A stretch of DNA of 64,000 nt from Piper betle (Eukaryota; Streptophyta; Magnoliopsida; Piperales; Piperaceae), in contig JAURVB010013259.1 of assembly GCA_033002965.1 (NCBI GenBank), positions 434,001 through 498,000 on the forward strand. The letters are read 5' to 3'. Below are positions 1 to 20,460 of this stretch, piece after piece. Below the pieces are notes generated by a model, which was not told where the DNA came from, searched no databases, and saw only the letters and a list, made by a program, of their open reading frames with translations. The first letter of the stretch is position 1. Each line of letters begins with the position of its first letter. Both the position numbers and the translations under genes were made by a program.

Positions 1-7971
<7,971 letters not shown>

Positions 7972-9389
7972 AATTCGACAATGAAGAATTGGTGGCTTTC
8001 ATGGAAAATTGGTAGTGTGCACTCCAGCTTTTGCACTTCTTGAGAACATCTCGCATTCCATAGCTCTTGTAAGGCATCTCTTACTTTTCATAATTTATGA
8101 TATACTTCATCTTATTACTAGCTTATTTAATCCATCGTCGTTTCGCCCATGCCATACCTTTTTTGAGTTCCACGCTTGCTCTTTGGAGAGTTTCATTTTT
8201 CATAATTTCTTCTGTATTTTATTCCTTTGTCGTCTCTCGTCTACCTTCGAAGGATTCCAACACCACTTTCATAACATATCAAATATTTATGTAACAAGAA
8301 AATTTTTAACTTCAACCAACTAAATTACAATCGAATCTATAATAAAATATTCTTAAAATATAATTAATTATAATCTAGATAAATAATAGACCTTTATGTT
8401 ATTATTTATATTTATTTAATTTTCTTCAATGTATTTTTTTATTAAAAAATATTTAATTAAAAATGTTGATCTTAATATTTTTAAAAAATTAATTTATACA
8501 ATGCCTGCCTTTTGGCAAAAACTTTGACTAGTTTTATGTTCTATTTAAGCGTCAATGGACAGGCTAGCGGCGATAAACAAAGGGCAAGTTTTTCAATAAA
8601 CACGCTTCTAAGTTTAAAATGTTTATAACTCAGCCTTCGCTCTACCAAAATAAGAATTCATTTTCAAAAAATGGAGCATTTTGTTTTCATTCTGTGTATT
8701 ATTCTCCTTTAAATAAAAAGAAAAAAATCTCGAAGGTTGTTTATTCTTTGTTTAATGGAACGTACCATTTCAAGACATATAAAGTAGAACGAAGACGAAA
8801 AATGTTGTAAAAAGATCTCTCTTTAGGCGACTCGTTCAGCCTTCATTTCTTCCACAACCCGTAGGCTTCGCATAAAATAATCGCAGGCTCCCCGTAGCAC
8901 TGGATAAGAAAATGGTTTTAACTACATAACTTCAAGAGTATGGAGTTCACCTTCTGGGTAACCTCTACCACACAAAATCAAGAACCAAAATTGGTTGTCA
9001 ACACAGTTATTGATGACTACTGATATTGATAACTACTTTCAAATATGAAAACCCTAATCCGAATCACTTTAAAGAACAGGGATGCAACCCTAAGGCAGAT
9101 AATATGTCCGGTCAGCTTATTTGACATTAAAATTAAAATAGTCCATCCAAACGGGCACACTACCGAACAGTGTAAAGTTTTTTATAGTTCAGTTCTGAAT
9201 CCGCATAGAAGATAACACGGCCAAGACATGCGCTATGTAAAAAGGTAACCTCATATAATTATATCGTACGAACTACTGCTAGAGATAAACTACCTACATT
9301 AACACAACCAAAATGATATTACTTTTGTAAAGGCATCTCCACACACTTGCATGATCGATGAAACCCCAAAGGTCATTGCAGAATGCAGC
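7972..9389. other. Convergent intergenic region: bZIP and LUC7 3' ends
   Basis: The bZIP stop (7971) and the LUC7 stop (9390, minus) face each other here. The segment from about 7972 to 8300 is the likely bZIP 3' UTR. The segment just below 9389 is the likely LUC7 3' UTR, which may reach about 8850. Between them lies AT-rich sequence with no supported coding exon; short open frames such as 8009-8323 have no family features. Confidence 0.5.
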
Positions 9390-12300
9390 TTAGTAACGAT
9401 TATATCGGTCACGACGCCTGCAACCAGACAGGAAAGAATTGCTTTAGCTCCAAATGATTAAAAAGCAGACTTCGACAGTAACAATTCATATCTACAGGCA
9501 GAAGCCTACTTATCCTGCTAAATCAAATGCTCAGCAAACAAAATAATCATCTGATGACACTAATAAAACCAACTCCTGGACCATTAACAAAGATATGCCT
9601 TACAAGAACATAAGCAGCACCAGTAAAGCCCTTCTGCAATATCGGTTATGATGAACATGTATCTAAATTATCCCTAATTTTAAAATTCCCATACAATTAT
9701 ACTTCGGATTCATTAAATGAAAATATTATTAAATGGTTCCTTTCCTAAAGGGCTTGTTGGCACCAGTTAAATCATCTAATTTACATGGTACTAGAGCAAA
9801 AAAGATGGATGTTGGAATTGTGCCAGAGGAAGGTATCCTCTAGCTTAGGCCAGGTGGTTGAAAAAAATTTGTAAAATCTGAGTAGCAAGTTTTCACTAAT
9901 GAAAAAATGACAACAGCAAGATAACATGTTTTGTCTAATAATTTTCATGATGCAGAAGAAAATGTCAGAAAACACAATCATAAAGTTGTATATAATCAGA
10001 ATACACACGTGCCAACTTGATACCTGTGGCGGTCATATTCTCGAGAATTATCCCTTACAGGAGAGCGTGACCTTCTGCGAATCCTTGAATCATCATAACT
10101 ACGAGAACGATCACCTTCCCTCACATACCCATGACCTTTGTCATAACCTCGACCACGGCGGTCATAATCTCTTGCCCTGTCACGGCTGCTGCCATGGTCT
10201 TCCTTGACACGGTCCCGGTCCCTGCTACTCTGTCTTCTGTCATCATCACGATTGTGGTCTTTTGATCTGAAAGAAAGAGAGAAATGCCTATCAAAAAACA
10301 CATGGGATTTTATATATTATAACAAGAACTCAGGACAGAGTGACACCTTTTCTCCTCCTCAGCCTTCTTCCTGCTTTCGTTTCTTTCTTCCTGTAAATTA
10401 AAATAATTTCACATCATTATCAAGATCACAAAGAATCATTCAAGTACGAACCTGAGGAAGAACATCAAGCTTTCACTGCACCAAAGAACTACCTGATATG
10501 GTGTTCATCTTTAAAAGTACTAATATGGACTAGGGATAAAAAACAGAAATGAAGACCGACACATTGGTTGGTGCCACAAACTTCACAGAAATAGTACAAA
10601 AATTGTTGTCAAAATAAATATCAAACACACAAGACACAGAATCTCAACTAACCACAAGACCTCAAGAACACAAAAAATAATGCACAAACCAAATAAATGT
10701 CAAACACAAGGTGCAGGGGACATATAGAATCTCGACTAACCACATGACATCAAGAACACAAAAAATATTGCACTTAGTAAAGAAAAGTCTTCAATCTTCT
10801 TCTTCCAAATACCCAAAGGGTGTTGGGGATATGGATTCTAAATTAAGGATCCATGTAATTACAAATGACAAAATTTTGGATGGCCGGATGCCCTTCTTGA
10901 TACCATCGCTACCCCTTTGTCTTCAATAATATTTTTTAAAAAATCATTTTTCAAGTAGCTAAGGTCCAGCAAACTCATGTACAAATGTCAATCGGGATTC
11001 CATTCATACCCAAAAACCATCAATAGGAAGTGTGCACAACTAGCTAACTAAGCCTCATTAACCAATATAGGAGGTTGGATCAATCATCAAAAACAGAATT
11101 AGGCCAGAAATGAGGATACATTTTGGTAAAATGAAACTTCCAAGGAATAGAAGCAAATGAAATGCTTTCATAAAAATTTTCGTAGAATCAAGAATGAAAT
11201 TTTCATACTGTACATGTCAGGAATTAGTACTGCATCCAATCCCCGAAAAATTCCAATTGTTCTGATAAGCTGCCTCCAAAAGTTTCAAATCACAATGAAA
11301 TACCAACTCCTAATAACCATTACAATAATAGCAGGCTCAATTCAAATATATTAAGAACTATTATCTAAAAGTCTCATGGATGGATAAAGGACCACTCAGA
11401 TGCACTTACTGTGGAATGGCCCATAAGACAGCTCCCCAGGCCCATATAAACAAATGTACTTCAAACAGGGAATAGAAATACAGTCATTTTGCCACATACA
11501 CTGAGTTTACAAAATCCAATAGGGTAATCGTGATCGCATGTGCTCAACATCTTCACATATAAATTTCACTATTCTAATCTCACAAGTTCATACTTCAAAT
11601 TGCCTGTGATTAATTCCCACCAGGATGCTTGTATTCCCACCAGGATAAAATTCATTATAGGACCAATTTGTAAAACAATTTCTACAAAATCATAAAAGTT
11701 TTCTTCTAGGATTGAGGTAACTCACTCGACATTCTACAGATAATCAAGAGAAGAATGCAACAGTATACCACAGCATCTGAATCAAGAGGTCCAGAGATCC
11801 AACTTCAAAGCAGTAGAGAAATACAGCCAAATTTTCAAAAAGGGAAAAAGAAGCATCCACATTAAGATCCCGTTTAAAATGAACTCAAATGCTTAAACAC
11901 GCACCAAAAAATATCTATCTCACCTGAAGATCAGCTAGTTTTTCGCGAATTAGCATATATCCCAGGTGAAGTTTTCCTCCAAAATGGTCAGCTAGTCGAC
12001 GGTCACTGATACATGACAAAGTAAAAAACATTCATTGGGATTGAAAAAGAAAAGAAAAAAGAAAGCTACCCTTATTTTGATAAATAACCCTAACATCACA
12101 ACAGTTGTAAACCACAAGAAAATATAGAAATTAAAAAAGACGCACATCCTTTAGCAGCAAATTTCCTCGTAAAACTGGACCAAAAACCCTGCCGGTAACA
12201 AGGAGTTATAAATTTCCTAGTCAAAATCTGAGGACTTGAAATCTAAACATTTTGCCATAGTTTCATGTCCAAACAGAAATGCTAAACACACCTATGAAAG

Positions 12301-15300
12301 TAAAAACAAAATATGAAGAGAATACCTGTCATAAACGCTCAGAAATGCACCACAAATATCACAAACACGTAGTTTTTGATCCGTCTGAAAAAAACAGAAT
12401 AGCTTGAGGCAAGGCTTAGGAAAGAAATAAATGATGCAACCAAAGAGTCAAGATGTATAATTTTGACAAATAAACACACTTTTTTGCTCTAATAGAACTT
12501 ACAATTCGAACATCAGCAGGGGTATACTTTGATCCATCTAAAACTGGTTGCTCCTGCCTTGCAGCAAGCTGCAGTTCACAAAATGACACAGATTAATACC
12601 AACAGAACAAAAAATGAAACACACAAAAACTTTTTATTATAGGAATCAAATTCCATAAAGATTCAAAATTAGGTAAAATAACTTAGAATAAAATTTGCCA
12701 GAAGAAAGAAAAACCTTTTTCAATGCTTCAGCTTCCTCTAATGCTTTCTGTGCTTCATCAATCATTCCTTGTTCACCTGCAATGTATAATATATGGGTAA
12801 AGTAAAGAATACAAAACAGTCAAATGCAGAGACAGAGAATGCTTCCATTATCAAATATGTTCCTTTCCAACAGAAAGCCATTTGGATCAAAAAACAAAGG
12901 CGCTGTTGAGAAGAGATTGCTTTCTCCAAGTAAAACAAATATTGAATTCATGCAGCAGGAAGAAGACTTGAAGGTTATGTGAAACAACATGGACATTAAG
13001 AAGCAGACAAAACTTTGACAACACAAAATCACATAAAGACAAATATTATTAAAGCAATTGTCGGCAAAAAAGTATGCATCATTTAAAGATCTTAACTCAT
13101 AGATATACAACCAAACAGATGTTGACAAACAATAATATGAGTGATCTCTGTCCAATGTATAACTAAATGCAAATCGCCACTCCGATTTTTCCAATGGATA
13201 AGATTATGTGCCAAACATGAAGGTTTATTGATATTTACCAAGATCTTCTGCCTTCTTCAGTTTCTCATTTATCATTTCCTGCGTGCGAGCATCAGGAGGA
13301 GCAATTACTAACGGAGGTGCCAATGCTGGAGGATTTTGAAGAGGCTGAGGTAAAGAAGCTCTATCCTTGTTAAAAGCATCCAAAAGAAGCATGGACTGCA
13401 TCCAAAAATCAGGCTCTCAGATGAGAAAAAGTAGGTCACAAAGTGCATTCCTTTTTATGTACGTGCAAAATCAATAAGTAACCAATAAAAGATAAACAGA
13501 AAGCAAAGATCAAACCAAAATACCAGAAAACTAAATCACCTGTTTGTCAGCTCTTTTGGCTCTGAGTTCTTCCACCAACTCCAATGCCCTTATTTTGTCA
13601 TCTGTCTTGCCTTCCAGATCTGTCAGAAAAACAGCATCACTCCCCATCACTAACTATGGCTTTTAGATAATAAATGACGTAATTGACAAAGGAAAAACAA
13701 TACTAAGGTACCCACGTAACTAAAATTTTTAAAGAGATTTCATCCATCATCTTCCCTCACTAACTACAGAGAAAAGACCAACTCTTATTATCGAATTTTA
13801 AGATATTAAAGTGTCAACAGCAACAGTATTTCCAAGTAAAACTGCAAACGAAGAGCCATTGCCTTCTTGCGTTCTATCCATGTTTTCACATATACTCCAT
13901 TACTATTACTATTTACATGCTGCATCATTTTTTTCATATATGATTATGTGCTTAGTTGAAATAGATAAAGTGAAAATCCAATGAATTAAATCTGGTACAT
14001 AAAACATGAACAATGAAACAATTACCTAAAGCGTCAACCTCCTTAAGCTTTTCTTTGATTTGATTTGATAAATCTACAATTTCGGGGACTGCATTTGACC
14101 AAAGATAAAGATTAACATAAAAGCAATATACGGTATAAAATATAGAAACCAGATACTTGTGTATTACCAGGGTGACTTCTGAAACAGATATGGCAACTGC
14201 AGCCTTTGCATCTTCATCCTCCAATCGTTTAAGAGCCCGTTGAATTTTCCGATCACACTCAACAATAAGTCTGTCAATTACATCCTCCAATTCCCTATCA
14301 TAATTATCCACTCCTTGTGCTTTGGCTTCTTCATATCTATAATAGCTAAAGAACGAACGCATGGAACCAGAACAGATACTATCTAAAATTTATCATTCCT
14401 CCGGAATCACTTTGCAAGAAAAGTCGCATCGAAAACACAAAATAGACAATACAACAATGAAACTGTGAGATCCCTCAACTTAGTCCCACATCTAATACCT
14501 ACTGGGAGAAGATCCTGTTTATAAGTGGGAATGGATTATAGATCTTTAACTTTCGGGGTGCCCATTTTAAAGAAATGACTTGGCCCATTACGTTGCACTT
14601 TGGGCTGGGTCGTTACAAATGGTATCAGAGCCGACCTGGTTCCGTGTTAGATGGTAGGCTGGATTAGAAACGTTGGCTAGGCTACCGGTCACGGGCCAGA
14701 AAGGTTGTGGGTTGGGGCTAGCAACGGGCCAAGAATAGGCATTTCGGGAACGAAATTCCCTAAGGTGGGTGGATTGTGAGATCCCTCAACTTAGTCCCAC
14801 ATCTAATACCTACTGGGAGAAGATCCTCTTTATAAGTAGGAATGGACTATAAATCTTTAACTTCCGGGGTACCCATTTTAAAGAAATGACTTGGCCCATT
14901 ACGTTGCACTTTGGGCTGGGTCGTTACAAAAACATATGCAAAATCACAAACCTCCATATAAAATGATGAAAAAGAGCTTGAAGGATTATTACACAGTAAG
15001 AGAAGAACATAATAATAAGGATACTCTTTTCGCAACTGTAGAGAATGCATCTTTGGGCAAGGGCCCATATCCATTTTCTGGTTCAAAGAGGAAAAAAATT
15101 ACCCGGACTAATCATTGAATTATGAACGGATGGAAAAAACAAACAGCAACATAAATAACTAGATAGAGGCCAGCATGTCCAACAGCAACCTTTACATTAA
15201 CATTTAGGGTTTAGGATTTGGCGTTCAACATCAGTTTTTATATTTAAATAACAAGATAGTATGTTCAATAGCGATTTTTATATTGAAAAAATCCGCCTTA

Positions 15301-15857
15301 TAAGGTATGACATAGTCTTGATTGAGTGAGAACATCAGTAATAGCAAAAACAAAACAAAAAGGATGACAGAAAAAAATCAACCATAAAAAATGCAGAAGC
15401 TGAAAAAAAAAGTTATTTAGCCTGCACAAGGAGCGGGTACACATCTAGTTACCAATAATGCAATGCAAGAGGCATCAACTTTTACTTGCAACAATACAAC
15501 AATAGCACAAACAACACGCAACCAGTAGGTAACAACATCGTAAATGAACAAAATTCCTGACTTGATTGAAGAAAAATAGCACCCCAAAGTAATAATCAAA
15601 ACATGGAAGACCCAAGAACAGCCCGATCCTCAACAGGACTATTGTATCTGAAAAGACGAACAGATCTCAACAAAAAAAAGAAAAGCCGAAGAGGGCGATC
15701 AACAAAGTACTGTCAATTGGAAGAGTTCGTGGGGGCAGAGGCCGACGAGGAAGAGGCGGCAGACGTCGCGGTCGAAGTACTTGCGGTTCACCTCCTTCAC
15801 GTCGCCGTTCCGGTTGGCCCCCATGAGCACGTCCAACTGCTTCCTTATCGCGTCCAT
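9390..15857 (-). CDS. LUC7-like U1 snRNP-associated splicing factor, 13 exons
   Basis: Nuclear protein that supports 5' splice-site recognition with U1 snRNP. Exons: 15711-15857, 15025-15077, 14168-14336, 14026-14088, 13540-13619, 13239-13395, 12715-12776, 12503-12568, 12326-12384, 11924-12005, 10347-10390, 10024-10266, 9390-9417. The start gives [13 protein letters not shown]. The first zinc finger begins with [15 protein letters not shown] coiled region follows (EECLKR-type charged helix, [20 protein letters not shown]). The second finger is CDICGAF...[15 protein letters not shown]. The C-terminal RS/RD domain ([16 protein letters not shown]) ends RRDRYNRY and is split by a final small intron. 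About 417 aa, the usual length. All junctions are in phase except exon 3 to exon 4: exon 3 ends in phase 0, but exon 4 must be read from phase 1 (PEIVDLSNQ), so one base is missing there. The intron is otherwise open in that frame. Either an assembly indel or a real break. Confidence 0.93.
14337..15024 (-). other. U12-type (minor spliceosome) intron 2 of the LUC7 gene
   Basis: On the minus strand the donor reads GTATCCTTAT, an exact match to the U12 5' splice-site consensus (RTATCCTTT/A). The 3' end has TTCTTTAGC, close to the U12 branch consensus TTCCTTRAY, with 10 bases between the branch A and the terminal AG, inside the usual short U12 spacing. No polypyrimidine tract is obvious. The two exons join in phase (AAA-GA + A, giving Lys-Glu-Tyr-Glu-Glu). 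U12 introns are rare, and this one sits in a gene for a spliceosome component. It also hosts the TRIM element at 14464-14928. Confidence 0.85.
14464..14928 (+). mobile_element. TRIM retroelement with two 154-bp LTRs
   Basis: LTRs at 14464-14617 and 14775-14928 are equal in length (154 bp), start TGTGAGATCC, end GGTCGTTACA, and differ at only a handful of positions. A primer-binding site (TGGTATCAGAGCC) starts 2 bases after the left LTR, and a purine-rich stretch (AAGGTGGGTGGA) lies just before the right LTR. The internal part is about 157 bp and has no coding capacity. Flanks GAAAC and AAAAC form a 4/5 target duplication. Total length 465 bp. This fits Terminal-repeat Retrotransposon In Miniature, which depends on proteins from other elements. 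Decayed relatives lie at about 29.4, 39.3, 43.2 and 59.6 kb, all in the opposite orientation. Confidence 0.93.
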
Positions 15858-16520
15858 CGCCGCCGACGACGAGATCCTCCGGCCGGCGAGCTAGGGTTTC
15901 CGACTTTTCCGGCGGCCGATGCGCAACGACGGTGAAACGAGGGTTCAAGTTTTTGGCTCGGAGCTCTATGGAGGGTACAATGGGAAGTTCGAAAACTAGA
16001 TCGGTATATCCTAATCCAATTAATAATTAATAAGGTATTATAATAATGTTCTTATATCATCAGCTCCTAATATAAACAATTGTATCATATACAAGATTAA
16101 TTTTTTTCCAAAAAACATTGAATGCCTTTCACAATTTCTTGGCTTGGTGAAAAAGTTTGTGGTTTTAACTAAAAATCATTCAAGGTTAATGGGGCAATTA
16201 AGGCCCTAAGTATTTTTAATTAAATTTGATATATTTTTTATACGAACGTTGATGATCTTTTTACAATATCAGGGTTTTCACCTTGTTGTTAGAGTTCGGG
16301 TTTGAAGATTAATTAGGAAAAATAAGGATGAGAAGTAAGTTGACATCTAAAAAACCCCGTGGTTATAATTAAGTTTTATCAATATTTCTAAACCAGTTAA
16401 GGCAAGGCAGATATTTTTTATCAAATTTAGACAAAAAATTGTAGCTATATATTTTAAATAGATGGTAGAGCAGATATTTTTATATTAATTTAAGCTGCTT
16501 GTAAACAAGTTTATAATCTA
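15858..16520. other. LUC7 5' UTR/promoter side and AT-rich spacer
   Basis: The GC-rich part just upstream of the LUC7 start (15858 to about 15960) is the likely 5' UTR of that gene. Beyond it the sequence is AT-rich and I see no exon, RNA gene or element boundary up to the target duplication at 16521. Confidence 0.5.
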
Positions 16521-16528
16521 ATTGGATT

Positions 16529-17194
16529 CTGGGTTGCATGAATCGCCGATTCCGATTCGGAATCGGCCGATTCAATTCGGATTGGAGGAAAACCGATTCA
16601 AAAAACCCATTGAATCAGTTTTTATCCGAATCGGTTCGTGAACTCGGCCGGATTCGAGGCGGACTGGAGGGGTTCGAGGGAGATCGGCCCAAAGTCAGCC
16701 GATTCCGGGGCGCAGGGGGCGGGGCGTGGCGGGCGCGAAGGCGAGGCGGGCGGCAGGCGAGGGCGGGGCGGGTCTGGGGGAGGGGGGCGCGCGCGGTGGC
16801 AGTAGCGGGCAGCGGCGACGGCGACAGGAGGAAGGAGGGCGGATGCGGGAGAGAAAGGGCGAGGGAAAGAAATAACACTCAGTGGCATTCTCGTAATTAA
16901 AACTTGACTCGTATCCGACTCGAGTCAAAAATAATAACTAACTCTAAATAATTCAAAAAAATCTTAAAAATATTAAAAAATATCATAAAATATAATACAC
17001 ACAATAATATCAAAATAACATCAATATCTAATTTTTATATATTTATATTATGAGTTGTCAAATTATTATATATGACCGATTTAGACCTATTCAGACCGAT
17101 TCAATTGAACCGATTCCTGTCCGATTTAGACCGATTCCGATTCCGAATCTGACTCCTTCGAAAACCGATTCTGATTCCAATTTATGCAACCATG
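16529..17194. mobile_element. Non-autonomous hAT-like element (666 bp) with perfect 8-bp TSD
   Basis: The flanks are identical 8-mers, ATTGGATT at 16521-16528 and at 17195-17202; 8 bp is the hAT target-duplication length. The ends form an imperfect terminal inverted repeat: left CTGGGTTGCATGAATCG, right (reverse complement) CATGGTTGCATAAATTGG. Just inside both ends are runs of degenerate CCGATTC/GAATCGG units. The middle has two parts: a very GC-rich block (about 16640-16860), then an AT-rich block starting ATTCTCGTAATTAAAACTTG. No transposase is encoded. Long open frames in the GC-rich block are compositional. Related copies are at about 22.9-23.3 kb and 59.1-60.4 kb. Confidence 0.85.
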
Positions 17195-17202
17195 ATTGGA
17201 TT

Positions 17203-18630
17203 AACATAAAGAAAGATCAAGTTCAAGACTTCACCGTGATTACATTTCTTAACATTTTTATACCTTTATGAATCATCAACCAAGCCATTATCAAATCCAT
17301 ATCCATACAAACTTAGCTAGGACTCGGCCTCTATTCACAAACAAGCAAAACTGGTTGAAAGTAGGCTTAAAACTGGTTGAAAGTTGGCCTCTATTTTACA
17401 TATGTAAAATAATTATTCGGCATTTAAAATTTTGAATATTATTATTGGTACTAGTGGAAGACCGGCGAGAAACCTTCAAAATTTATTAAAAAATTCTTAA
17501 AAATATACATTAGTAGCATTCAAAATTAATTTATACAAATCAATAATTATTTTATTCAATTAATTTGTTAATAAAATAATAAATATTTATCTGATTTTCA
17601 TCAATATTTAGAAAACAAATTAAAAGACTAACAGACATAATATTAGTGTATTTGTCCATCTGCAAGGCTATCTTCCCCGAAAATTGATTTCCCGGGACGT
17701 GATCAAACCGACAGAAGAATTTATCACTTTTCTATGCAAACCACGCAATTCAGGAGACTCTCAACGACCAAGATGAATATATCACATATGCACCGTTCTA
17801 CGGTATATAACACTATATAATTAACACTTAGCAGGAATGAAGAGGATTAGAAAGAAAGCAAGGTACTAGTCACGTCCATTTTCAAGGAAAAAATGCGCCC
17901 TTACATGGAGTTCAATAAACCCACAAACGCATTTTGAAAAAAATACCACAAACGAAAAGATATGATTTAGAATAACCAATTATGAGAAGGAACAAAGAGC
18001 CCTGACCAAGATAAAATTAAAACTCACCTAGTTGTTTCTATTCAATTGTGGCAACTTGATTTCCAGATTTCACTTTTCAGCTCCACCATCCAGGTGCTTG
18101 AAGGTTGAAAGTTTGGAACCAGACAGCTGCGCAAGTGGTGTTAACAAGGTTCCATGCTTGATGCAAGTTTCAAAGCTTGAGGCGCTTTTCTATGAAAACA
18201 AGGCAAACCACGTTTTTCATGTAATGAACCTGCTTCATCAATCATCTTCACTTGTCTCTTCTTTGCTCTCAACTTTTCTATTTACGAAAGAAGACAAACA
18301 GTTGCCTCGAAGAAAAAAAACAGTTGAATGAACTAAATAAAGTAAGTCCAAATGACCGCAATGCTCACATCTACAAATGAGTCAGTGATTCATCAAATAG
18401 CACATTGCCTTCAAGACGAACGATGATATAACAGAACAACAAACAAAAAGCATACTTCATTAAAATTGAACCATTAAAGCTATAGCCATCAATTAGCATT
18501 TCAAATTTAATTTAGAGCTTCGGCTCATTTTACTTCTGACACAAAATCTTCCTGTCAGGAAAGGCATATACATAAAACTTTCGTCAGTTGAAAGCTTGTT
18601 CCTTGCAGAAACCTCAGTGTAGCATAACAT
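17203..18630. other. AT-rich spacer and probable 3' UTR of the uL23 gene
   Basis: The right part (perhaps 18.0-18.6 kb) probably contains the 3' UTR of the minus-strand uL23 gene. The rest is AT-rich spacer. I see no supported exon; an open frame at 18032-18331 on the plus strand has no family features. Confidence 0.4.
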
Positions 18631-19291
18631 TTACCTCTTGGTACACATACTACTCCAAGGGAACTTTGTCTTTCCATCATCACGGCTCTCGCGAGCGTTA
18701 CCACAACCATTGACTCTCCTCTCCAGCAAAATGGGTCTACGGTCACCCTGCTTGCCAGGCCTGTAAGTAGCTCTAACACTCTCCTCCCGAGCCTCATCAA
18801 GCCAATGTGATTGGCACTCATTGCTCTTTTCAACAATCACTTCCTTGGATTGTTTGGGCTCCTTGTTCTTCCGATCCTCCACCACCAATGAGATTGGAAA
18901 CAAATTTGAATTGAGAGACAAAGGATACTTCAAAGTCACATATGCCTTTTTATAGTCAGGCTTGGCAAGCAATATTCCTCCCCTGTGCTTCTTCTTCCCT
19001 TCCACATTCATGGTCCTAACCTTCTCCACCTCAAAGCCATACAAAGATTCAAGTACCCGCTTGATCTCAATCTTCCAAAAAATAAAATATGATGAAAAAA
19101 ATATAAGCATCCAAACCAAGATAAGGAAAAGAAAAGTGGGGGAAAAAATACAGGATGGAAAAACAACCTTCGTAGCAGAAGGAATAGTTTTCAGGCCAAT
19201 TTCTCTGATGTTCTCGAACAGACGAGGGCATCAAAAGCTTCATGGGAAGGTTTGCAAAATGGATTATCCTTTTCCCTAATCTGCTCCCCAT
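18631..19291 (-). CDS. Mitochondrial-type large-subunit ribosomal protein uL23 (L23/L15e family)
   Basis: Component of the large subunit of the organelle ribosome, judged by similarity to the Arabidopsis L23/L15e-family protein At4g39880. Two exons: 19168-19291 (start ATG 19291, MGSRLGKRIIHFANLP) and 18631-19071 (IEIKRVLESLYGFEVEKVRT, then GGILLAKPDYKKAYVTL). The junction (ACG AAG / ATT GAG) reproduces the conserved TKIEIKRVL. Downstream is a charged tail ending in a TAA/TGA-type stop at 18631. Oddity: exon 1 is 124 nt, one base too long. After MKLLMPSS the frame shifts, and the next frame reads FENIREIGLKTIPSAT, the expected family sequence. So there is a single-base insertion near 19218-19222. 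With that base removed the protein would be about 187 aa, near the family length. Either a sequence error or a very young pseudogene. Confidence 0.85.
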
Positions 19292-20114
19292 TCTTTATCA
19301 CTTTCCAATAACTCACTAACCTACATAGAAAAGGCTGCAGGTTGAAGAAGAGATGAATGAAGATGATTGACAAAGATGGATAGCATGAGAGTGAAAAACC
19401 AGGATAGAGTGTTAGCTGTACCAAGGTAGGAAGAGATTGCAACAAGGGAAGGGAAGGCACTAAAAACCCTATGCACTGAGAGGCTGCAAAATCAAACAGA
19501 TAAATATACAATACAACTCATGGTGCAATCACAGCAAAAAACTGTTAATAAAAATTAATGAATAGCCCATTTTATGGATAGTGCCTATTACCCACCTCAA
19601 ATTAGAAACATTTGAATATAGAAGTGTATGACAAGGAAAAGCTCATCCCATTGAACATTAACCACTTGTGAAATTGAGAAGCACACCACACTCTGAGACC
19701 TAATAACACTATCGCATTACCACTAAAATTCTTAAAACTTTTGACTGCAACATATGTGAAGCAATATCAGAAAGAGCAATGTGAACGCAAATAATACAGT
19801 CTGCAGATACAATTAACATCATTTAAATACAGCATTTTTTAAGATCCTCCAGAGCTGAAGGTGTGAAGAATACAATGTAGAACTGTACAAGTCTAATGCA
19901 TTCTATATCTAATCTTACATGAAAATGGGAACACACATCATTTTCTAGGACACCAAAGAGCAGACTGTAATCAACACAACAACACCAACAGAAAACATCC
20001 AATAAAGCATACGAATAAAACGGATCGGAATACACATTACAAAAAATGCTACACCAAAATAGCAAAAACAGATATAGAACAGAAAAAAACCACAAGACAC
20101 CAATCTCACCAACA

Positions 20115-20280
20115 AGAATGAGGTGCACAGCAGTGGCCACGGTGGATTTCTCTGAAAGCATCAGCAGTGGCGATCAGAGCAGTCTGCTCAGAAGAGGTAG
20201 GAAAAGCATCGACCTCAAAGGTTTTCGTGTTAAAAAATGGGTGTTGGGCATTCAGTTGGGGCGTTTGCAGAGGGCCAAGT
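20115..20280 (-). promoter_or_regulatory. Possible 5' UTR exon of the uL23 gene
   Basis: On the minus strand a moderately GC-rich stretch ends at a good donor (TTCTTG/GTGAGATT near 20115), upstream of the uL23 start and in the same orientation. No coding frame with family features is present. A leader exon spliced to the start exon is plausible but unproven; a transcript would decide. Confidence 0.3.
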
Positions 20281-20319
20281 GAAATTGAATTTTACTAGGC
20301 TTAACTTGGGCTAGATTCA

Positions 20320-20460
20320 CAGTTGCATGAATTAGAACCACCCTTTGAGTCGGCAGAAGAAAAAAACACAGAATCGGAACAATTCAAATGATTCAGGCCA
20401 AAAATCGGTTAGCTTTGAAGTGGTTGGAATCAGTTCAACCAAATAAAATAATATACGTAC
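20320..20460. repeat. Fragment related to the hAT-like element family
   Basis: It starts CAGTTGCATGAATTAGAACC, close to the terminal repeat of the element at 16529, and contains degenerate AATCGGAAC/AATCGGTTAG units. No matching right end or target duplication could be assigned. Probably an eroded or truncated copy. Confidence 0.4.

Noticed and set aside
8009..8323. 104-codon open frame after the bZIP stop
   Set aside because: Hydrophobic, Phe/Leu-rich translation of T-rich 3' UTR sequence with no family feature.
9996..10266. Ending the LUC7 protein at the in-frame stop at 9996
   Set aside because: Splicing at CACAG/GTATCA to an exon at 9390-9417 gives the family-like end RRDRYNRY in correct phase; the 9996 stop lies in the intron.
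14618..14635. A tRNA-like match at TGGTATCAGAGCC
   Set aside because: It is a retroelement primer-binding site next to an LTR, not a tRNA gene; no cloverleaf surrounds it.
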